Assembly (NCBI RefSeq): GCF_000321225.1
Contig: NW_004450324.1
Location: forward strand, 1,068,877 to 1,132,876
DNA from: Odobenus rosmarus divergens
Taxonomy: Eukaryota; Chordata; Mammalia; Carnivora; Odobenidae
Length of the DNA: 64,000 bases
Reading direction: 5' to 3'
Shown here one piece after another: positions 23,111 to 36,668 of this stretch (position 1 is its first letter; each line of letters starts with the position of its first letter). The notes under the pieces are model-generated. The model was given only the letters and a program-made list of their open reading frames with translations, was not told the DNA's origin and searched no databases. The translations under genes were made by a program, and so were the position numbers.

Positions 23111-25814
23111 ATAGCTTGGGTTACTGGTTTGGGGTCTCAAGGACACCAGAATTTTGCTACCACCCATTCGGGAAAGAGATATACCAATTTGGGCAGTCAC
23201 TACACAATACATGAACTGAGTCATTGATATTAAATGATCAAGGTCCCCAGGAAGTGACTGCAGTTCACTGATCATTGGCTCAAAGAACATGAGGTCCTGT
23301 CATTGTTCTGTTCTCATTCCCTGGGATCTCTCACCCAAATCCCAATGAAATTCTGTCTTGTCAAGTATGACCATGGTTTTCTTGTTAAGAAGAAATTATA
23401 TCAGACATATGTCTCTGTCACGTGCACACACACCTCCATCCCAGTCTTGCATTCTCTTTTCTCTGTGCTTCAGACTTTAGAAGTATAAGCTTCCTACTTT
23501 CAAAGGCTGTCCTTCCACCTGGCTGTTAATCCATGAGGGCCGGCTTGCTCGGTTTTCTCCTGTTCTTACCCCATCATCAGTATCCTCGATCTCTTCCTTT
23601 ACACTGACTTGAGGAGTCATGGTACCTGAGAAGTCACCTGACTAGAACTAACAGTGGGTGCTTGAAAAAGCAGCTCTCTGAAAAACAGGAGTCTCTTCTT
23701 TAATTCATGGGTACCTCACTAACACCTATAAGCACTCTCTCTTCTGTTTCTAAGAGGAGGCACAGATGTCCAGTGATCTATAAAAATCTTCATGTGATAC
23801 TGTATTCAATCTAATGTTCATCTTCTTTCTTTCTATACATTGCAAACTTCTTAAGCAAATCGTGTGTGTCTACTATGTCTTCTTGCCCACCACCCACTTG
23901 TTACCTCCCACCCCCTTAGAATTCCTTGCAGGGATCACTCTATGAAAATTTCTCACTGGAAGTCACCAACTCACTTGTAATGTGACATCAGAGCATCAAG
24001 GAATTTTTAAAATGTTAATAAAAATAAAAAGAAATTTTAGAGCTGGAAGATACTGTTGGTATTTATTCCAATTCTCTCATTTCACAGATGAACACATGTA
24101 CAGTTCACGTGACTAGTATTCTCATTGCCCTTGATCTCCCTTGCAGTATTTGATACTGTGAATTCCTTTTTTTCTGAACAACATAGGTTAAATAAATAAA
24201 ATATTGTCAATCTGATTTTTTTCTGATTGGTTCAAAAAAGAGGCCTGAGAAACTTTCCTGAGGATAAGCTCCATTAGGCATGAGACAAGGTGACTATCAC
24301 ATGTGTTTGTTTCAATTCAGATTCTTGGGTGAGACCCCTATCACCCCTCACCTCCCCCTCTAACCATTGATGTGTTAATTTACTTTCAAGCTGTTTTCAT
24401 AATCATCAGAGGCTTTATTTATTTCTGAAAAAATTCAATATAAATGTGCTTTGTCTCTCTTCTCTGCTGGAGTTCCATTGCTTATACCTTAGAACAAATA
24501 TCTTGTTCTTCTACCACAAGATATTCATTTGGTTATAGGATGACTCTACTAACTAATATACCTTAACATCAAACATTTTTCTTCCTTTTCTGAAATGAAG
24601 TTGCATCATTTTTTATTGCCAAGAAGTTCTCAGATGTAGAAACAAGAAGGAGCAAGTCATCACTACCCACCAGAACAGGGACAGGGTGTTCATTTGAAGA
24701 AGGAAAACTAACCTCTCTTCCCACTCTGCTTAAAGGAAAATAGCCTGGATCCATTCTCAAGTGGTTTGGAAATCTACTGGCTATTTTGAAAGTGCTTAAG
24801 ATACTGGCCCAAGGAAACATATCCTGACCATGGTTAGAAATGATGCTGTGCCCATTTTAGACTTGTTTGTAGCACCAAGACTGTCCAGGTACAAAAAGTG
24901 CCAGCAAAATACAGTTTTAATGACACGGTTAGCTTTTCATGCAAATGCAATGGAATTGCCTTAACTGAAATCTCAAAGCCATTAGGGGCATTTTTGAAGA
25001 AAATATATCATTCAATCTTACTCCTTTTGCAGCAGGCAGCAATCAATAGTCTCACTACTTTTTAATTACTAAAAAGAGAAGTCCCATAAACTCATGGAAG
25101 CAGCTGTTGTGATATTTGATATTGGTAAGAGTAAGCAAAAGTTTCATTATTTGATATATATAAATAAAGTATATATCTATAAGTATACTTACTTAAGATA
25201 CAAGTATCTATAAATATTTATCTATGATAAATATATATTTATGGATATAAGTAGTTTTTAGATAGATATATAAGATATATTTATGTATGATGGAACAACT
25301 ACTTTATTTCACCTTTTTGTGTGAGAAAAAGTAGGCCAGATGATAAAAATAAGCAAATGATCCTAGTTGTGCATGCAGTTATTTTCAGAATAAGGCAAAA
25401 TTTCATCATCTTACCCAAACCTTTGAAGGACAGGTAGAAATCAAGTTAAAAAGAAAAAGAGAAGAGTAATAAGTCAATATGTCCAGTATGGGCCACTCAA
25501 AGTCCAGTCTCCTACATTCTATGCCTGAAACAGAACTTGTCCCAAACTCTAGCTGTGAGGGATGGCATGTCGGGGTGGGCAAGTTATGGTAGGGGGATTA
25601 GTGAGGATATGTGGGCTCAAGAGAAGAGGGAATTTAAATAAGCAGTATTCTGGCATTCAGAATATTTGTTCCTGATTTTGAGAGGAAGAAAACAGAATGA
25701 TACTCTATTATACTGAAATTAGTAAACAAGTAAACAAACTACCTGCCTGGGGTGAATGCCTTTACGAAAGTGAATTCCAAATGAAGACCTAGAATAAATC
25801 ATAGAGATCTACTA

Positions 25815-25960
25815 TAAGATAAATCAGCACACTTACAGCATACCAGGTATAGAGCACAGCCCTGGGCATTTAGAAGGAGAATGAGACATGGTCTCAGCCC
25901 TGTTGGAGCTCCATCTTGAGTGAAGGGCAACAAGGAAATGAATGATTAGTGAACAACAGC
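25815..25960 (-). repeat. L2 LINE remnant
   Basis: 'GCATACCAGGTATAGAGCAC' to 'CAGCCCTGTTGGAGCTCCAT' follows the reverse of the L2 3' end. Confidence 0.5.
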
Positions 25961-28853
25961 ATCAGAAGAGTGCATCAGGAAAATGTCATGTGACAGCTAC
26001 TGAGAGTAGGGGACTCCAACATCTAATTAAATGTTCGAATGGGATGAGGGGGACACAATTTGAAATACATGCAATCATATGGCCAGGAACAGGAAAGGGG
26101 GTCAAGCTCCATGAATAATTCATGACTGAGAGATATAAAGCTTTGTTTCTTCTGTACTTTGTGGCAGCAGCTTTCACCTATTTTGTGAAGCACCCAACTT
26201 ATTTCTGGAAGATATTATAGATGTAATGTGTAAGGACAGGGTTTTGACCCTTTTAAATAAAGTGCTGACTTTGCAAACTGTGCTTTTAACGTAAGGTAGT
26301 ATTCTGGGGAAGAGAGGTGATTTAAGAGACTTGCACACAAAGAATTCCTTCAGTGCTTCATGGTGGCTCCTGAATTGACGGAATGGGATGTGTTCGCATG
26401 GCTCCTTAATGCTAACTTAAAATATTCACTGCTTTCCCAAGGTGTTTGCCCTTCAGCAGTAGACAGGAGATAAAACACCCTTATATGTCCCTGAGATTAG
26501 AACAAGAACAATTTGGCGGACTAACATGTTGATTAATGGAAATATTCTAGTTCATGATCACCAGAAAATTCTCTTTATTTTGTTTTGTTCAATTATTATT
26601 AGTCAAAAAGCCTAATAAAAAGTCATTGAAAAATATTTTACTATCATCTGATGGTTTATAATCTGGTACTGCTTCAAGTTAAATCCTGTGATTGCACAGC
26701 ACTGCAGGAAACAAATTAGGAGACTAAACTGGAACATAGGTGACCCAGAGCACTCCCTGGAGGCTATTTTGGGAAATAATCCCCAACATTTCCTTATTTG
26801 ATTAGCACACACTGCTGTGCAGGAAAGTTAGAGTTAACAGACTATTCCATCTCATTACATACATTTTACTACATATATATTTCAATTAAAAAGTGATCTA
26901 AAAATGTTAGGTAATTAAAATACTACTTCTTTATTTCTCAGAATTTTAGAACATTTGGAATTGTTTCTAGCTGGCCATTCTTACATGCCACTCAAAAATG
27001 GAAGGTATTCAGAATCCTTTCTTCAACCAATTTTTAATAAATATTTCAATGAATGCTTCATACAACATTTCATCCTAACTACTTAATATATAACTCAAAG
27101 AACATGATATAATGTATTAGCAACCAACAAATCAAATTAAATATTTATTTCCTGATGACTCTATTTAAGGCACGGGTTGGGGCTGTGTGGGATATAAAGC
27201 AGTCTAAGACACCAGGGTGTGTGAAAATTAGGTGTGGGTTTGTATGCAGTCCATTCAAAAAAGGAAGTTAGGACAGCTAAATTGGGTTGGGTGCAAGTTG
27301 CTCTAAGAGATGTGGAGTTTGTTATGAATTTGAGGTTGGGTACCTCACCTGACACTGATATGAGAAGTCCCTGATGGTGGCTGGGCACAACTGTCCAGGG
27401 CCCTCGGACAGAATTAATTACCATGTCGGAACAGTCTTCAATGTGCAGTTACTCACCTTCTTTGGTGATCCCATGGATGGAGGAATGATGCTTTTTTTTC
27501 TTTCTTTCTATTTCTCCTTCTCTTGAAGGAGAGTTAGAGGGAAATGCTAGTTGTTCCCTCCCTACACTGCCCTGCAACCGCTTGACCACTTCTTCTCTTT
27601 GTGCCTTACTTATCAAGAGTCACCGTGCCACACATCCCCATCCTGCCCTCAACCAGGCTCCTAGTCACTGCTTGCATTTTCAGTCTGTTTACTTGAGCTC
27701 CGATTTTCCTTATATATATTTAACTCCTCTATTTCCAATTCTTGGACATTTAGCATTCTCCAAGCATTTGTTTTATTATCTGCTGTGGACAAAGGCAGAT
27801 AATAACAACTGCACAATTCTGTTTCTATAAATTCTGTCTGAGTAAATGATTCAGTGGCTGGAATTCCCCCACTTCTGAAAGCTACTGAGTCACTGCCATC
27901 TTTGTCTTCTTTGACCAGACTATTCTGTATCATAAGGAAAGACACATGTGGGCTGTAAAGTCTCAGTCGTGGTTGCACCAAACTGCATGGGAAATTCTAA
28001 AATTTTATTTATTCATTTAAGAAATATTTATCGATGGTTTTGCAGTGCTGGATGTTCCTGGGCTCATGACCTCATCAATATCTATGTCCCCAACAGCCAC
28101 GCTGTGCCTTTCACACAGCAGTCTCATGGGAAAGTGCACTGAAGAGATTTACGAAGAATAAATGGCTCCTTGTCTATGAGGAATTTATAAAGTGTTTGCT
28201 TCCTTGTGTAAAGACATAAAACGTTAAGTAATAAAACATGATAAGATACATCCCCACAAGAAATAGGATGATTCCAGGGATGCCTCTGACACTGCGGTTC
28301 CATCTCCTTGACTACACTGCCATCCCAGAGATGATATTCAGAGGTATGGACAAGGTTCTGAGAATGAAAGGACACAGTCAAGGTGGCCTTCACCAACAGT
28401 GGCATAGAGCCCTACACACCAGGATTCTGCAGGAAGGGTTTCTGGGATGGCGCAGGTACTGGTCTAGACTGAGAAGTAGGCAATGGTCAGGGACAAGGTG
28501 GTCCAGAGCTGAGCTGCTGAAAAGGGACTCAGCATGGACAGAGTGGCCAGTTGGCAGGAGAGATCCAGGGGCCACAATAGGGAGGTGAGGGTAAGTGCTG
28601 GAGAAGAGAACCAGCCTGGTACACAGCTGTACCTTACCATAAGAGAATGTAAAGAGCTGATGTAGGTTCTTCATCTGTTACAGGATTTTCCACAAAGCAT
28701 CACTCTCAAATAAGTGAGATTCTCAATCAAATATAGAATTTGCAAACCTCTGGCCCTGGCATAGACTTTATTACAAGACTCAGATTTCTTTTTTCAAACA
28801 GATGAAATGGCCATATAGAATTTTATGATACTTTGAACAATCATATCTTTTTT

Positions 28854-29057
28854 AAAGATGCATTCATTTATTTGAGAGAGAGAGAGAGTGAGTGAGCACG
28901 AACATGAGGGGCAGAGGGAACGGAGAGAGAATCTCAAGCAGACTCCCTCCCTGCTGAGCAGAGAGCCCGACACGGGGTAATCACATGACCCTGGGATCAC
29001 AACCTGAGCCAAAACCAAGAGTCGGACGCTTAACTGACTGCACCACCCAGGTGCCCC
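28854..29057 (-). mobile_element. SINEC
   Basis: Reverse copy with 'TTATTTGAGAGAGAGAGAG' and head 'CCACCCAGGTGCCCC'. Flanks AACAATCATATCTTTTTT and AAATAATCATATATTTTTT. Confidence 0.92.
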
Positions 29058-29399
29058 AAATAATCATATATTTTTTTCTCCTTCTCCCAGCAAAGGGTTC
29101 TCTGCAGTGATTGGGAGGGAGGAAAGAAACGCTTAAGACATTAATTCTGCGCAGAGAGCATTACTAGGATACTGCATTTGTTGTTGTTGTTGATTTAAGT
29201 CACAAAAGGAAAGAGCTTACTTAATTGGGAGCATAATCTGCCCATCTCACATACAGTATTAAGAATACCTGCATGTCTTTTGTCTAAGGTAGACAATACT
29301 TCTAGAGAACATCCAAAGGCTGAATACATATAACACATCACTCCCTTCACTGTTTGTTTTTTTTTTTAACTCATCAGACTAATTCTTAATGGCCTGGCC

Positions 29400-29611
29400 C
29401 AGGAGTTGGCAAACTTTTTCTGTGAAGAAACAGCTGGTAAATAATTTAGGATTAGCAGGTTATATATTCTGTCCCAACTACTCAAGCCATTGTAGCAGAA
29501 AGCAGCCACAGTATGTAACAAATGAGCAAGGTTGTGCTCCAATAAAACTTAATTTATAAAAACAGGCAATGGGGTTGATTTGTCCTACAGGTCATAGTTT
29601 TTTGACTCCTG
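29400..29611 (+). repeat. hAT-Charlie group non-autonomous DNA element
   Basis: Starts CAGGAGTTGGCAAAC and ends TTTTTTGACTCCTG, forming short inverted ends. Contains the family landmarks 'AACTTTTTCTGTGAAG' and 'CTCCAATAAAACTTAATTTA'. Flanking 8-mers GCCTGGCC and GTCTAACC partly agree. Confidence 0.75.
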
Positions 29612-30712
29612 GTCTAACCTTTTAATCTTGAAATTATATAAAAATTATTATGTTCACATCAAAGGAAGCAAAACATTGAAAACACATTATTTTCATCCAT
29701 CTCTACCCAACATTATGAAGGTATTAATTGATGCAAATACATGTATTATTAAAAACATAGCAAAATACCTAATAGCCAAAAGAGTTTAGATTTCATCGCT
29801 GATCTCTAAAATATATTTAACACAGACCAGCACTGAGAAAAATCTGTCAACGGATTCTAGAAAAACAAAAACAAGAACCCAGCTTCTCCAAATTTGTGAA
29901 CTCTGAGACATATCTTATATCTTATCAGATATTCAGAAAAGCATATAAACCATGCTACTTTGGTAAAGTATGTCTTGAAAACAAAATCAGAGAAGATGAT
30001 GATATTCCCATACCATCTGGATGAATTTCGTATCTTATTATGGAAAATGATAAAAGAATGATCTAGGCTCTTCTGTAACATTTTTTTCTTTTTAATTGCA
30101 GAAACTTTCAGAGAGTACAAATCTGCAAATAATTCTCCTACTTTGCAGGACAGAGATGCACAGAAAACCACCTTCTGAGATGTGACATGCTCTGTCTGAA
30201 TAACAGCAGAACCACTGAAGGTTCATATTTGACTCTAACCTTCCCATAGCCAAGGGGTTAGCATTTGGTGGGACATGAATGGAGATGTGGAAAGTCATCA
30301 TTAGACCACAGGAAGAAGTTCTGGCAATTGTGGTATGCCCATTCATCACTAGATAATGATCTGTCAATCTGTGATTCGTAGGAAAGAACTAGCCTGACAT
30401 TTACTTGCATTTTACGAAATCCTGTGAGATTCTGTGAATAGTAATGGTCACTTCTCAAGGCTCAGGATCAGTATTGTCACTTAGAATCTGAGGGAATAAG
30501 GCAACCTGATGCATATCCAATATGATATACTCACTGAGTACTAAAAACAGAAGTGACTGAAACAAGATGATCTGAATCTCGTAACTGGAGAGAGCATTTT
30601 AAAATTTTATTTCAAAAGTGTCTATGATTATGATCCTTAATCTAGACTAGTTGGAGCCTTTAAAATGTAATAAAAATTTCTAGCTACTTGGCCATAATGG
30701 GAATTTCCCTTT

Positions 30713-30905
30713 CTCTTTTAAAGATTTTATTTATTTATTTATTTGTCAGAGAGAGAGAGGGAACACAAGCAGGGGCAGAGGGAGAGGGAGAAGCAGCCTC
30801 CCCACTGAGCAGGGAGTCCAACATGGGACTCGATCCCAGGACCCTGGGATCATGACCTGAGCCAAAGGCAGACACTGAACTGACTGAGCCATCCAGGTGC
30901 CCCAA
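30713..30905 (-). mobile_element. SINEC
   Basis: Reverse copy. Flanks GGGAATTTCCCTTT and GGGGATTTCCACTTT are similar but not identical. Confidence 0.9.
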
Positions 30906-30984
30906 GGGGATTTCCACTTTTAATAGTAATAGATTTTTTAAAATCATTAATATTTACAAAGTACTTTATAGTTATAGAACTAAA

Positions 30985-31175
30985 GCAGTATTTCATTTGA
31001 TCCTTAACATTTCCTGGTAAGGTAGGTGGAACAGTTACTATTACTCTTATTTTCCTGATGGGGACATAGATGTAGAGAAATTAAACACCTGGTCTTCAAA
31101 CACACAGGGACGGGGAGAACCATGACCCAAAGCACGTAGTCTTTCTACTGACTGCCCCATACTACTTCCCTGTCA
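30985..31175 (-). repeat. MIR
   Basis: 'TTTCATTTGATCCTTAACAT' and 'TTTCCTGATGGGGACATAGA' follow MIR in reverse. Confidence 0.55.
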
Positions 31176-33102
31176 GGATCTATGTAGATTTGCCTTTTTT
31201 GTTTATATTCTATTGTATGTCTGGGGGATGATGATGCTTACAATATGGTGTCTTGGCTGGGCCAGAATGATAAGAGACAATCATTTTGAAATTACTCTTT
31301 TTTATGTAATAACTACCAAAAATGTATCTCATCAACAGCTTTATGGTCTAATCCTTAAAGAAGATAGCATTGTACTGGAGGAAGAACAACTGAAGCTTAG
31401 CAAGTACTTGCCGAACTGAACTGATGTCAGGAGAACATAGTCCAGAGAAATGGGGTAAATCATTGACTAAACGAATCAGTTTTCTTTGTGTAATAAGGGA
31501 GAAACTGCCCCTATCTACTTCACAATGATTTAAAAAGCTCAACTAAGAAAACAAATGTGAAATTGTTTAGGATGAAAGAGTACTTAATGCACCCAACAAA
31601 TACTGAGTAGCCATTGTGGGCAAGGCATTGTGATGCATGGTACGATGATATTGGGCACAATCTACTCTCTGCCAATTGAGTTACAGCTTTGTAAAATAGG
31701 GGAAATTGTTAGGAATTTCAGGGATTACACAGAAATGGAGTTGAGGAAAGACAGATGCAGATCAGTGAAAATGGTAACAGCTTACAACGATGGGCTTAAC
31801 CTCAAAAATGATAAAATCAGTGATTGTCCAACCATAACATAAAGGCTAAAATACATAGACTTCTGAGTAGATGCAGTAACGTGAAACACATATCCAATTT
31901 CAAAGATTTGGTGTGCAAAAAAAGAATGCAAATATTTTGATATTGATTACATGTTAAAATGATATTATTTGGGGTATACTGAGTTAAATAAAACATGTTA
32001 TACCAAAAGATGTCACCTCTTTCTTCTTACTTTTTTAATGTGGCTACTAGAAAGTTTAAAATTACTGTGAAGCCTGAGTTATATTTCTGTTGGACAGTGA
32101 TATTCTAGAAGGATGTATTGTGGCCAAAGGTAAAATCTGGGCAGTGTATCATTCTGAAAAGGCTAATCATGGTGGATGCTGTCTTGGTGAGACACGGACT
32201 GAAGACACAAGAAAGAATGAGCCAAGTGTTATTAAACCCACAAATAACAAAAATTCTGATGGCTCATGTGGGAACACAAGTATAGTCAGGAGGAATCTGG
32301 AAGATATTGCTGAGGATTCCAAAATAAATAGACTGAAAACTAAACGAAGTAGAGGGCACACAGAATAATTTTGTTTCTTCTCTCACCAGAAGCACAAGTA
32401 TTTGAAGGAGGATGAAGTTTATAAAATGCTTGTTAGAACTGAAGTCCAATCTACCTCCAGCACCTTCCCTCCAGTAGCCACTGACTGTTTCACACAAGAG
32501 TCTCTATGTAGTATAATGCTCTATTTAGCTGACAAAGCTTCTTAGTACACTCAGCCACAGTATTTGACACTGATAATCCAGTTATCTTATTTACCTCCAG
32601 AAAATGTTCAGAAAATAATTTATAATCTCTAGGCCCCCCAAATTATAAACCAGAAAATTATAAACCTATCAGGGTTCAACTGCAAGTGCCCCAAGGAGCA
32701 ACGAATTCGCAGTACCCAGCCCCTTACTGGTTGGTTACACAGTAAGTACCCAAAAAATACTCACTAAACACATTTTTTAAGATGGTGGTATACTGAAGGT
32801 AAAAGTCAACACTTAAAACAATACAGAAAAGGCAAAGACTGGAAATTTTAGGCTGATAAGTTCACCGTTGCAGATAGATAATCAGATGGGGGTGAGTGCC
32901 TAGAAATGAAGAACCAGAAGCCAATAAAGGTCTCCTAAAATCAAGTCACGCCAGTGGGCCTCATATTTTTTTTCACCCTGCTTCTACATGTGCAGAGGAT
33001 ACCGTAAACAAGAGAGTAAATTCTGACTTTCACAAGAGTAAATTTTGACTTTCACAAGACCTTTGACAAAGTCTTTGATTACACCTTAAAAAAATGTGGG
33101 GA

Positions 33103-33908
33103 CATATAATGTATTGTTTCAGAGGTACAGGTCTATGATTCATCAGTCTTACACAATTCACAGCGCTCACCATAGCTCATACCCTCCCCAATGTCCCTCA
33201 CCCAGCCACCCCATCCCTCCCACCCCCCACCACTCTAGCAACCCTCAGTTGGTTTCCTGAGGGGAAAAAAAAAAGAAGATAGTAGGTAGGCAAAAATGAA
33301 GGGTGGGGGATCGGAGGGGGAGACGAACCATGAGAGACTATGGACTCTGAGAAACAAACTGAGGGTTCTAGAGGGGAGGAAGGTGGGGGGATGGGTTAGC
33401 CTGGTGATGGGTATTAAAGAGGGCACGTATTGCATGGAGCACTGGGTGTTATATGCAAACAATGAATCATGGAACACTACATCAAAAACTAATGATGTGA
33501 TGTATGGTGATTAACATAACATAATAAAATAAAATAAAAAAACAAAGAAAAACAATATGGGACTTGGAATCAGGAATGGTAACAAGTCCAGGGAATAATG
33601 AAGGCAAAGACCAAGGTGTAATTTTTTTTTTATTTGAGAGAGAGAGAGAATGAGAGCGAGAGCATGAGAGAGGGGAGGGTCAGAGGGAGAAGCAGACTCC
33701 CCGCCGGGCAGGGAGCCCAATGCGGGACTCGATCCCGGGACTCCAGGACCAGGACCTGAGCCGAAGGCAGTCGATTAACCAACTGAGCCACCCAGGCGCC
33801 CCCAAGGTGTAATTTAATATACAGCATTGTGTCTGAATAAACTAATGTATAGTATATATTTATAAATAAAATTATTTACCTATAAAAAAACCCAACAAAA
33901 CAAAACAA
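33103..33908 (+). mobile_element. L1 insertion with 5' inversion and probable 3' transduction
   Basis: 33103-33258 is an L1 3'-UTR segment in reverse orientation (TTGTTTCAGAGGTACAGG, then the C-rich tract). 33262-33540 is the directly following L1 3' segment in forward orientation, ending GATTAACATAACATAATAAAA. This is the twin-priming pattern. The L1 tail is followed by about 370 bp of other sequence, holding a later SINE and ending in AATAAA and a second A-rich tail at 33882-33915. An exact 15-bp repeat AAAAAAATGTGGGGA lies at 33088-33102 and 33909-33923, and the left copy is preceded by TT, giving an L1 endonuclease type site. Confidence 0.7.
33625..33801 (-). mobile_element. SINEC (tRNA-derived carnivore SINE)
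   Basis: Reverse-oriented copy with T-rich tail at the left and 'GAGCCACCCAGGCGCC' head at the right. Exact target duplication CCAAGGTGTAATTT at 33611-33624 and 33802-33815. It is inserted in the presumed transduced sequence of the L1 at 33103-33908, so it is the younger event. Confidence 0.93.
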
Positions 33909-34385
33909 AAAAAAATGTGGGGAAATAGGCATGATGACAGAGCAGTTATGACACAGTAATAAGTAAAATCATAAAGACAGACTGGTGGTTGAAAGACTGA
34001 GGCCAACCCAAAGAGATTCTTCAGTAGTGTACGAGGAGTCCCTCTGGGTCAACTTTTTTCTTCAGTGAGTTGGGGGAAGCATTAAAGGCATATGCTTATG
34101 TAGCAGAAAGGTGGGAGGGATAAGTATGGCGCTGGATATAGTTCAGAAGATCCTAACTGGGCTAGAATATTTGAAAACAGCATTATGAATAAATGCAGTC
34201 CGTATAATTAGGTATACAAATAAATCATAATAGAAACAAAAATACATAAAAATGAGAGAAATTTAGGATGAGGGAGATCTAGTCTGGCAGGAGCTCAGAT
34301 GTTTATCAGATCACCGACAGTACAATGTCATGGTTGCTTACAGCTAATGCAATGGCAAGCTGCATTAAAGAAATGTTTAGTTCTA

Positions 34386-34565
34386 GGGGTGCCTGGCGGG
34401 CTCAGTCGGTTAAGCTCTGCCTTCGGCTCAGGTCATGATCCCAGGGTCCTGGGATCAAGTCCTGAATCGGGCTCCTTGCTCAGTGGGGAGTCTGCTTCTC
34501 CCTCTCCCTCTCCCCCTGCTTGTGCTCTCTCTCTGTCAAATAAATAAATAAAATCTTAGAAAAAA
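34386..34565 (+). mobile_element. SINEC
   Basis: Forward copy with head 'GGGGTGCCTGGCGGGCTCAG'. Flanks AAAGAAATGTTTAGTTCTA and AAAGAAATGCAGTTCTA. It is the nearest SINE on the 3' side of CERS6 exon 7. Confidence 0.92.
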
Positions 34566-36514
34566 AGAAATGCAGTTCTAAATAAAACTTGTTTTTAGTT
34601 CTCTTCTACTTTGTACCAGGCAGTCCACATTTGGAACACCACGACCAGGAATTCTCAGGAACAAAGGAGAGCAAACAACAGGCAGGAATAATCGAAGGGA
34701 TTAAGGATGCTTTCTGATGAAGAGAAAGCCTACAGATGATATGTTAGAGACCTTCACGTTCTTAAGAATTTTCAGTTTCAAGTGACAGGGTACACTTACT
34801 CTGTTCCCAGAAGCCACTTTTTGAGGAGGGAAGGGAGTCACAAATCTCCTTGAGAATCTGCTAAGGCCATGCACCCTCCCCTCCAGGAAAAAATACACAC
34901 ACAAATATGCTTTTTATACTGTTTCGGGGGTTTCTAAACAGATTAAGGACCTTTAGTTTATAAGTTATAAAGGCCCAGCTTTCTGTTTCGCTTAAGAAAC
35001 CATTTCTCCTTCAACCTCTGAAGCAATACTCCTGGACTAGGGAAATAGAATTCTTATCCTGGGCAGAGGGGATGGGAGAAGAGTCTGGAGCTGGTGACCT
35101 GTAGTCCCTCCCAATTCTAGGATTTCCTAATCTAAAAGGAATTTTTAAAAATAATTTCACAGTATTAAGGAAAACACTGAAAACACTATTTGCTACTGTT
35201 ATTCACACTATAATTTTAAACATTAATGATACCCATTACACTCTAGGAATTGGAAACAAAGGTCATCCAGGCACCAATCCAACTTCTTAGACATATCTGA
35301 AAAAGATTTCATTCACTAGATGTACCACTACAATGGGATCAAGTATATAAATCATTTCTTGTATTACAAACAATAAAATATTTCTCTCTGCAAGTTGCCT
35401 CTTGAGAAACTTGGCCTCATGTAGGGGCATGGTAGTAGAAGTCCTACGACATTTGCAATGGAAAGTCTTGCTTTGTATTTGGTTATAAGGATTTTTCTAA
35501 GTGGCTAGTTTTTGGCATCATCACAGGACATACCTATGAGTTATCTTATTAGTAGCATTGCCTAATTTCTATATTCTGCGGTCTACGTTCTAGGCAACTC
35601 ATTGCTGTCTAAACCTAAAGAGCTTTTTTACACATTAGCTGAAGGGGAGGAGAAGGGGTACATCTAATTTTAATTCTACCCTTAAAGGGAAGTACGCAAA
35701 TCAAAGTACTTGAGAGTGATGCTTATTTCTTTAAAAGTCAGATTCTCAGAAATCCTAGGTAAGAAAACTTTCTATTATTCTCTGGAGAAATATGTCCTGG
35801 ACTTTGCTCACATTACTTCTATTTAAATTCTTACCACTAAGTTCTGTTAATAATCTTGAAAGACACACAATCCTGAATAACTACAGATACATTATATGCA
35901 AAATTTTATGTGTTTCCTACTTATAAGCATATAAAACTATACTGAGATATTATAAACGCTTGTTGCTAACACACAATGTTGCTTCTTGAAATAATTTTCA
36001 TAATAAGTCAATGTCCAAAAGGGCTGAGATCCTCAAAGAGAAGGTGTGTGTGTGTGTGTTAGTAATTTGTTTATGGAACTCCAGTGATAGACATACTCCT
36101 TTAAAAATCCCAACTCTATAATGATTATTTTTCTACTGGGGCAAGTTATTATTGCATCACTTCATTTCTCAGCTTTTTCCAATTTCCATTGCTTTAATTT
36201 CCCATTCAAATCAATTTCTTAGAATTGAAAAAAATACATCAGTGGTAGACTTTAAGTGATACAGAGGGCTCATTTCTTTTCTAGTTCAAGTAATAGCCTT
36301 CCAGAAAAAAATATTAATGACACTGGACCTATTTTCTATAGAAAGGATTGTCAAATTCCATCAAAACTGGTCATATTATTTCCTTAGCTCTTAACAAAAT
36401 AAAAGACATCCAGACATTAAGAGGCCATAGGGAATTTCAGGTTATACTTTCCATCTGTTTTAGCTATAAATACAGCTGATGAGGAGAATTACATAGGACA
36501 TGGTACCCAACTTC

Positions 36515-36668
36515 AATGTGGAGCAGAACCACCAGAAAGGCTTATCAAAACACAGACTGCCAGGACCCAACTCCAGTGTTTGTGATTCAGAAGGTCTGGT
36601 GGGGAGGGCCCAGGAAGTTGCATTGCTAACAAGTTCCTTGGTGATGCTGTTGCTACCAGTCTAGGGGC
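36515..36668 (-). repeat. MER20-like hAT element fragment
   Basis: Contains 'AAACACAGACTGCCAGGACC', 'GTGATTCAGAAGGTCTGG' and 'GCTAACAAGTTCCTTGGTGA', landmarks of MER20-type elements. Ends are eroded. Confidence 0.7.

Noticed and set aside
25140..25290. AT-rich TATATA stretch as a promoter or origin
   Set aside because: Plain AT-rich low-complexity intron DNA with no supporting signal.
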